From: Ignavibacteria bacterium
Lineage (GTDB): Bacteria; Bacteroidota; Ignavibacteria; Kapaibacteriales; Kapaibacteriaceae
Length of the DNA: 64,000 bases
Assembly: GCA_016707005.1 (NCBI GenBank)
Contig: JADJIQ010000005.1
Span: 434,001-498,000, forward strand
Reading direction: 5' to 3'
Shown: positions 61,301-64,000 of the stretch, piece by piece
How positions within the stretch are numbered: the first letter of the stretch is position 1
Layout of the letters: each line of letters starts with the position of its first letter
Made by a program: the position numbers and the translations under genes
The notes under the pieces: generated by a model
What the model was told of the DNA's origin: nothing
Databases searched by the model: none
What the model saw: only the letters and a program-made list of their open reading frames with translations

Positions 61301-64000
61301 ACTACGCCTGGGCCATTGATGACCGGGTTCGGCGTTGGGTTAACGTTGACGTTGAGAGTTGTACGGTTGAGGCAACCAACAACACTTGTTTGTGTAAGCG
61401 TGATCGTAGCATTCGGGTTAGGAGTTGTACCCCATGTTACCGTGATGCTATTGCCATTCACTGCTGTGATCGTCGATGGGTTACCAACAACACCTGTGCC
61501 TGTTGCACCACCTGGTGTTGTGATCGTTCCACCAACAACATCCCACTTATACGTGTCGCCCGTGAAGAGCGTGGCCGTGTAGATCGAAGTCGACGTTGGT
61601 GAACCAGTTGAATTCTGGCAAACCTGCGTTGGACCTGTGATCACTGGCTGTGGTTGTGGGTACACCGTCACGTCATACGTGAGGTTCGTCACGCAACCAC
61701 CGTGTGACGGTGGAAGTGTTACAGCAAGCTGGATCTGACCGATGTTCGTGCCGCCCGTAGCGTGCCACTCTGTAACGATCGATGTTGTGTTTTGACCGCT
61801 GCGGATCACACCGACAACAGGACCAGTTGGCATGTTCCAGAGATACGTTGTTCCGGCAGGGAACACGCAACCAGGTGCACGTGCTACTGTGTACGTTGTG
61901 AGGTGCTCTTCGAAGCCACCATAGATACATGCCGTTGTTGGACCGCTGATCGTAGCATCTGCAACAGTTGGGTTGATCGTCACCGTCACAACCGCTGTGT
62001 CAGGGCATCCGAAGACGTTCGTTTCGATCATGCGGACCTTCACAGGCAATGGATTGTATACACCATTGCATGAAAGAAGGTGGGTTCCCCATGTTGTGAC
62101 GAACGGATTAAGCGTACCAAAGCCTGTGTTGTTTCCAACGAGTGGAGTTGTACCTGTTGGAGGATTTGTTGTTACCGGAATCTCTACGGTGTTGTCGACA
62201 ACACCAAGGATCTTCCAATCATACGTTGCAGCCCATCCACCGAAGGAAGGAGTTGCAGCCGTATATGTACCAACCGATGGACCACATGCTGGGTTTGAAC
62301 CCGAGAATGAAGCAACCGGCTTAGGATTGACGGTAACGTCCGTACCCGGAGCATCTGATACAGGGCAAGCTGAAGCTGGGATCGGACGAGCATAAACTCC
62401 TGCACCGGTGCGCAGTTGAGCGCGCACTTCGAAGTTTACGATCGTTGGAACGGCTGGGTTTGTCGGAAGAACGCTGAGAGCTGGAATCGAGATCGGACCG
62501 ATCGCGCCACCAGTACCATTGAAGGTAACAGCAGGAGCCATCGAAACACCGTTGCGGAGGATCTCATACGTTACACCGTCTTGTGAACCAGCCTGGGTGA
62601 AGATCACCGGCTGTTCCCAACAAACTGGGTTCGGTGTGTAGCTATTCGCTTGAACAAGCGGAAGAGCGAAGACCGTAGCTGTTGGATGCTGCGTGAGGAT
62701 CACGAAGCAAGCAGGCGGATTCGTGTTCGACGTTGCAACTACTTCATACTCGTAGTTCGCAGCGGCAAGCAGTGGATAACCACCAACTGGGTTTGTGTTG
62801 TCGGCAAGGAGGAGTGCTCCACCTGTACCTACAGCGCTAATACCAGTTGACACGAATGCTGCCGGTGGCAATGCTGCACCGGTTGCATTGTCGCGGATCT
62901 GACGACGGAAGAGTTCATACGTTACCCAGTTCTCAGATCCAGCTACTGTAACGTTTACGAGGTCACCAAAGCACACAGGCGTTGGAGCGATCGTTACAGC
63001 AAGAGCTGCATTCGGGATCTGATGAACATTAACTGTGGCATCACCTGTCGAAACGATATACGGTCCGCATACCGGAGCAAGATTAGATGCTACAACACGG
63101 AACAGATACACCGTAGGTGCAGGAGCAACAGTTGTGAAGGCAAGATCTGCTGTAGGAACAACAAAGTTCAGAGCAGCACCAGTACCATTTTGAGCAGCAA
63201 CCGTTGCGTTAGCCCATGTACCACCACCGTTGGTTGAACGTTGGACTTGATACGAGTAACCAACTTGCGAGTTTGCAAGCGTGAGTGGTGCCGTTTGGGC
63301 ACCCGTGTTGCAGATGTCTTGTGGTGTAACACCAAGAGCATACTGAGTTGGGATAACATTGAGTGTGACGTTGTAGTCAGGTGTCGTTGCACCGCAACCA
63401 CCAGGGTGCACTTCCGTGACCTTGATCTTTGCAGGTGACGCACCATAGAATACAACACGCACGCGTGATGCATTCAATGTGCCCGGAAGAAGCTGGCTAG
63501 CAACCGGAGCTACGTTACCAGCGATCGTTGTGTATGCACCACCATTGTTCGTTGAGTACGCAACGATATAACCATTCGATATCTGCCACGAGTACGTGTT
63601 GCCAAGTACTTGTGGAGTAGCGAAGTCATATGTGTACGTGAACGGACCAGCGTGTGGCATGCCAACCGGATCTACCAAGTTCTGGCAGACAACGTTTGGA
63701 TTCAAGCCAGCAGTAGGAACATTGATAACGATCGATGGAGTTGGAACCGGGTCAACTACGAAGTTTGTCACTGTTGACGTTCCGCAACCCGAAATAGCAT
63801 CAACCCCTGTCACTGTAATTGACTTCGGACCTGCACCACCAAGATTTGTGATCTGACGTGTGAGGTCGGGAGCTGGTCCAGCCGCATTCAGAACTATGCC
63901 ACCACCTGGAACCCAAACATAGTTAACTCCCGGTTGGCCTGCCCCACCGTTTGTTGCCACTGCAACATTGATCGGTACCGGTGTATTGACGCAGAATGGA
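55375..64000 (-). CDS. Giant Ig/PKD-like surface protein with T9SS sorting domain (5' end outside window)
   Basis: The frame is open to the right edge (upstream residues read FCVNTPVPINVAVATN), so the start is outside; at least 2,874 residues are visible. It consists of about 25-30 Ig/PKD-like modules of roughly 80-90 residues with a consensus like P.ITGP..VC....YST....NTY.W.V.GG.I....N.I.V.W...G...TVTE. Near the end are three Ig-like domains (TFCEGGAVTLTAPAGY) and a T9SS sorting domain (RVFPNPSNGQFSI ... GVYNVVVTTG). Two 350-residue blocks are near-identical in tandem (58.1-60.2 kb). The GC-rich, threonine-rich code differs from neighbours. Likely adhesin or surface layer. Confidence 0.9.
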   Translation of the reverse strand, partial: PFCVNTPVPINVAVATNGGAGQPGVNYVWVPGGGIVLNAAGPAPDLTRQITNLGGAGPKSITVTGVDAISGCGTSTVTNFVVDPVPTPSIVINVPTAGLNPNVVCQNLVDPVGMPHAGPFTYTYDFATPQVLGNTYSWQISNGYIVAYSTNNGGAYTTIAGNVAPVASQLLPGTLNASRVRVVFYGASPAKIKVTEVHPGGCGATTPDYNVTLNVIPTQYALGVTPQDICNTGAQTAPLTLANSQVGYSYQVQRSTNGGGTWANATVAAQNGTGAALNFVVPTADLAFTTVAPAPTVYLFRVVASNLAPVCGPYIVSTGDATVNVHQIPNAALAVTIAPTPVCFGDLVNVTVAGSENWVTYELFRRQIRDNATGAALPPAAFVSTGISAVGTGGALLLADNTNPVGGYPLLAAANYEYEVVATSNTNPPACFVILTQHPTATVFALPLVQANSYTPNPVCWEQPVIFTQAGSQDGVTYEILRNGVSMAPAVTFNGTGGAIGPISIPALSVLPTNPAVPTIVNFEVRAQLRTGAGVYARPIPASACPVSDAPGTDVTVNPKPVASFSGSNPACGPSVGTYTAATPSFGGWAATYDWKILGVVDNTVEIPVTTNPPTGTTPLVGNNTGFGTLNPFVTTWGTHLLSCNGVYNPLPVKVRMIETNVFGCPDTAVVTVTINPTVADATISGPTTACIYGGFEEHLTTYTVARAPGCVFPAGTTYLWNMPTGPVVGVIRSGQNTTSIVTEWHATGGTNIGQIQLAVTLPPSHGGCVTNLTYDVTVYPQPQPVITGPTQVCQNSTGSPTSTSIYTATLFTGDTYKWDVVGGTITTPGGATGTGVVGNPSTITAVNGNSITVTWGTTPNPNATITLTQTSVVGCLNRTTLNVNVNPTPNPVINGPGVVCDNAVASYSTANNAPANSYAWTMLGGSNATITAGANQATATVLTGAIGGGNSFTLQLVETTNATTCSKTVTRTITIVPTPAPTITRLTPGGATGGSCLNQVIQYGQTDPTAGTFSYKWTATSGIISDVTGNNPGPDNGTTVYVKWNTVGTGTITLAKWHTSSQCTTTVSQNVTITNPPAPAITGPTNVCGEQIATYSTPNVVGNTYSWSFSNGSIVSGSGTNALTIKFTNPGVGSTLSSNVTVTETNTLSGCTGSATVLVTIRYQPQVQTITGPTQVCAYNAVTNPGNVAYSVANNIGATYQWTVTGATIVSGATTNAVQVRWTTIGTQTLTVVEKEATGLCSATSTLNVAVTYMPAPSITGNLNACSNSAETYSTPAVAGSTYAWTVSGTVADRTTSGLTNNSITVQWLTAGTRTLTVIETAGLCTATATANVTVTAKPAPVITRVSPLGLLNQACLDETITYSTPNGGSTTYLWTVTGGTITGVNNANAVTINWTAIGNQTLSVVETSTVNTGCVGTTSLSVSVEEQPNPVISGGTPVCSGSTQTYSVTAVAGHTYNWSITGLAADRTITTSVTGSSMSVTWNNAGSYTVSVLQTNNSGNCSRTANLVVTVQQTPTATAISRVSGTPLNQACNGETISYSTPANGASSYLWTVVGGSINGSATGNVVSVTWQTVGNNTITVTETTTGTPCFKTVTQNVAVTRMPTPTISGNLNACSNSTEVYSTPAQAGSTYAWTVSGTATDRTIASGTTNNTITVLWLTAGTRTLTVTETAGLCVVTTTANVTVTAKPTPVITRTSPAGLLNQACLDETITYSTPNLGGTTYLWTVTGGTITGVNNANAVTVNWTALGNQTLTVVETATANTGCVGTTSLNVSVEEQPNPVISGGTPVCSGTTQTYSVTAVPGHTYNWTIGGTAADRTIVSSITGSSVTVTWNNAGTYAVGVTQTNVSGNCFRSATLNVTVQQTPTATAISRVTPGGAVNQACQGQTITYSTPFVGTSSYLWTATGGVINGTATANTVSVTWQTIGNNTLTVTETTTGTPCFKTVTQNVAVSYTPTPNITGSTVVCINKEHTYSTPAVPGSTYNWVITPTNAFATIAGYPTSNTITVRWIQPGLHTMSVTETALGGFCFTTTTVNIRVNPIPTPDIQSATGYGNPITRRPGIVCNNSTHVYSVTPTPGNVFQWVVTGGTITAGSNTNQITVLWGAAGNGTIACTETVPGSDCITTDTDTILIRPTPTPVVTGQVNPCGNSVQDYTTPFVSGNAYTWTVVGGTYVNLAPNTIRVTWSAPVWPNTTAATVSVREDVADVLPAGTCFGVNTLNVTIRPIPPTPSITGPSPVCATDLSDSPATINTATYTSSIPVITAGSGSLQPSWTVTNGVIVSGQGTLTIGVQWANSGLTPITGNLTVTHTSSFGCSATGSLSVTINPLPNPVISGPRSACQNSLQNYSTPGIPGNTYSWAVSGGNIIRAGQGTPNVTVEWTLPGAATLTVTEVNGFLCTVLNTINVTVNALPNAVLTASGQTTFCQGGDVTLSAPIGFSSYIWNTGETARSIVVRTTGKYWCTVTDENGCSNSSDTIQVNVFPSTLPIIAINAPTTFCEGGSVTLTAPSGFNAYLWSNGAQTQSIVVTQSGSYTVTVADNNGCTGTSTEVDVVVNPTPAPVLTLIGSANLCSGDSVEVRAPAGFVSYTWVSTSGTNYGTARSIIIRQTDTVYCQVVDVNGCVGSSDTVGITVAPVAPPVITANGPTTFCEGGAVTLTAPAGYASYIWSNGATGRTITVQNGGEFWVTVTNNTSCPANSTKTVVTVNSLPVIPTISRMGDVLTANSAVAQSWQWFRNGTMIAGATAKTYTVALPGSYRVEIADNNTCASVSEAFDVILTDVDEDVVAGRQAELRVFPNPSNGQFSIETTITQAGPVRIELVNAVGELVMTLNEAANGGAFRTSVDMGILANGVYNVVVTTGSERWVVRLVRR
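58137..60237 (-). repeat. Tandem duplication of a four-module block in the giant protein
   Basis: A block of four Ig-like modules of about 350 residues (about 1,050 bp) is present twice in direct order. The copies begin MPAPSITGNLNACSNS (start at 60237) and MPTPTISGNLNACSNS (start at 59187), a spacing of 1,050 bases. Both run through NQACLDETITYSTPN and SVEEQPNPVISGGTPVCSG and end KTVTQNVAV. Copies differ mainly by silent changes and small indels. Confidence 0.88.

Overview
The window looks like a chromosomal segment of a Gram-negative bacterium of the Bacteroidota/Chlorobiota (FCB) superphylum, most likely from or near the candidate Kapabacteria. This placement is inferred from gene content: many secreted proteins ending in type IX secretion (T9SS) sorting domains, a Bacteroidota-type succinate dehydrogenase cytochrome b, DUF3667 and DUF4286 proteins, and a beta-propeller/CRD/OmpA lipoprotein-like gene resembling the T9SS component PorE. 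Typical genes are about 55% GC in sampled lines. No rRNA, tRNA, CRISPR array, insertion sequence or phage module was recognised.

Layout. 1-3073 (+) is the end of a phosphate-uptake operon (pstC partial, pstA, pstB, phoU). 3179-6342 (+) holds rmlA, nhaA, a DUF4286 gene and an sdhC-like cytochrome b. 6332-8736 (-) is a four-gene operon: MscS channel, small membrane protein, exported hypothetical, thioredoxin-like ferredoxin. 8949-11529 (-) has a lipoprotein gene and thrS. 11634-20551 (-) is a tightly packed run: polA, a uppP-cyclophilin fusion, a second cyclophilin, the PorE-like gene, argD and an RNA methyltransferase. 20584-23739 (+) has a TerC protein, an NlpC/P60 lipoprotein and a TlpA-like protein. 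23744-27039 (-) and 33008-36027 (+) carry two paralogous modules, each a membrane protein plus a STAND-like ATPase. Between them lie hsp20-dnaK, an alpha/beta hydrolase and a T9SS cargo. 36049-42459 is more cargo plus a cysteine-rich exported protein in a lower-GC stretch. 42572-44353 (-) is a two-component system. 44457-50115 (+) has a PKD-rich cargo and a TonB-dependent receptor. 50206-51837 (-) is paaB-paaC-paaD without paaA. 52099-64000 (-) has three more secreted proteins, ending in a giant Ig/PKD-like protein of at least 2,870 residues that runs off the window.

Two sequence-level systems cut across the genes. First, eleven arrays of 7-8 bp tandem units occur at gene ends, and about nine genes have their stop codon inside an array; one array-like tract is translated in frame inside polA. 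Second, the octamer AGGGGGCT occurs about 24 times and AAGGGGCT about 18 times by hand count, against roughly two expected for each. They are spread through the housekeeping parts and were not seen in the 38-43 kb stretch or the giant gene. This suggests a Chi-like or uptake-like genomic signal.

The secreted proteins, the PorE-like gene and the extracellular Ig repeats together suggest a cell that puts large effort into T9SS-exported surface proteins. Respiration (sdhC), phosphate scavenging and phenylacetate degradation parts are present but incomplete in this window.
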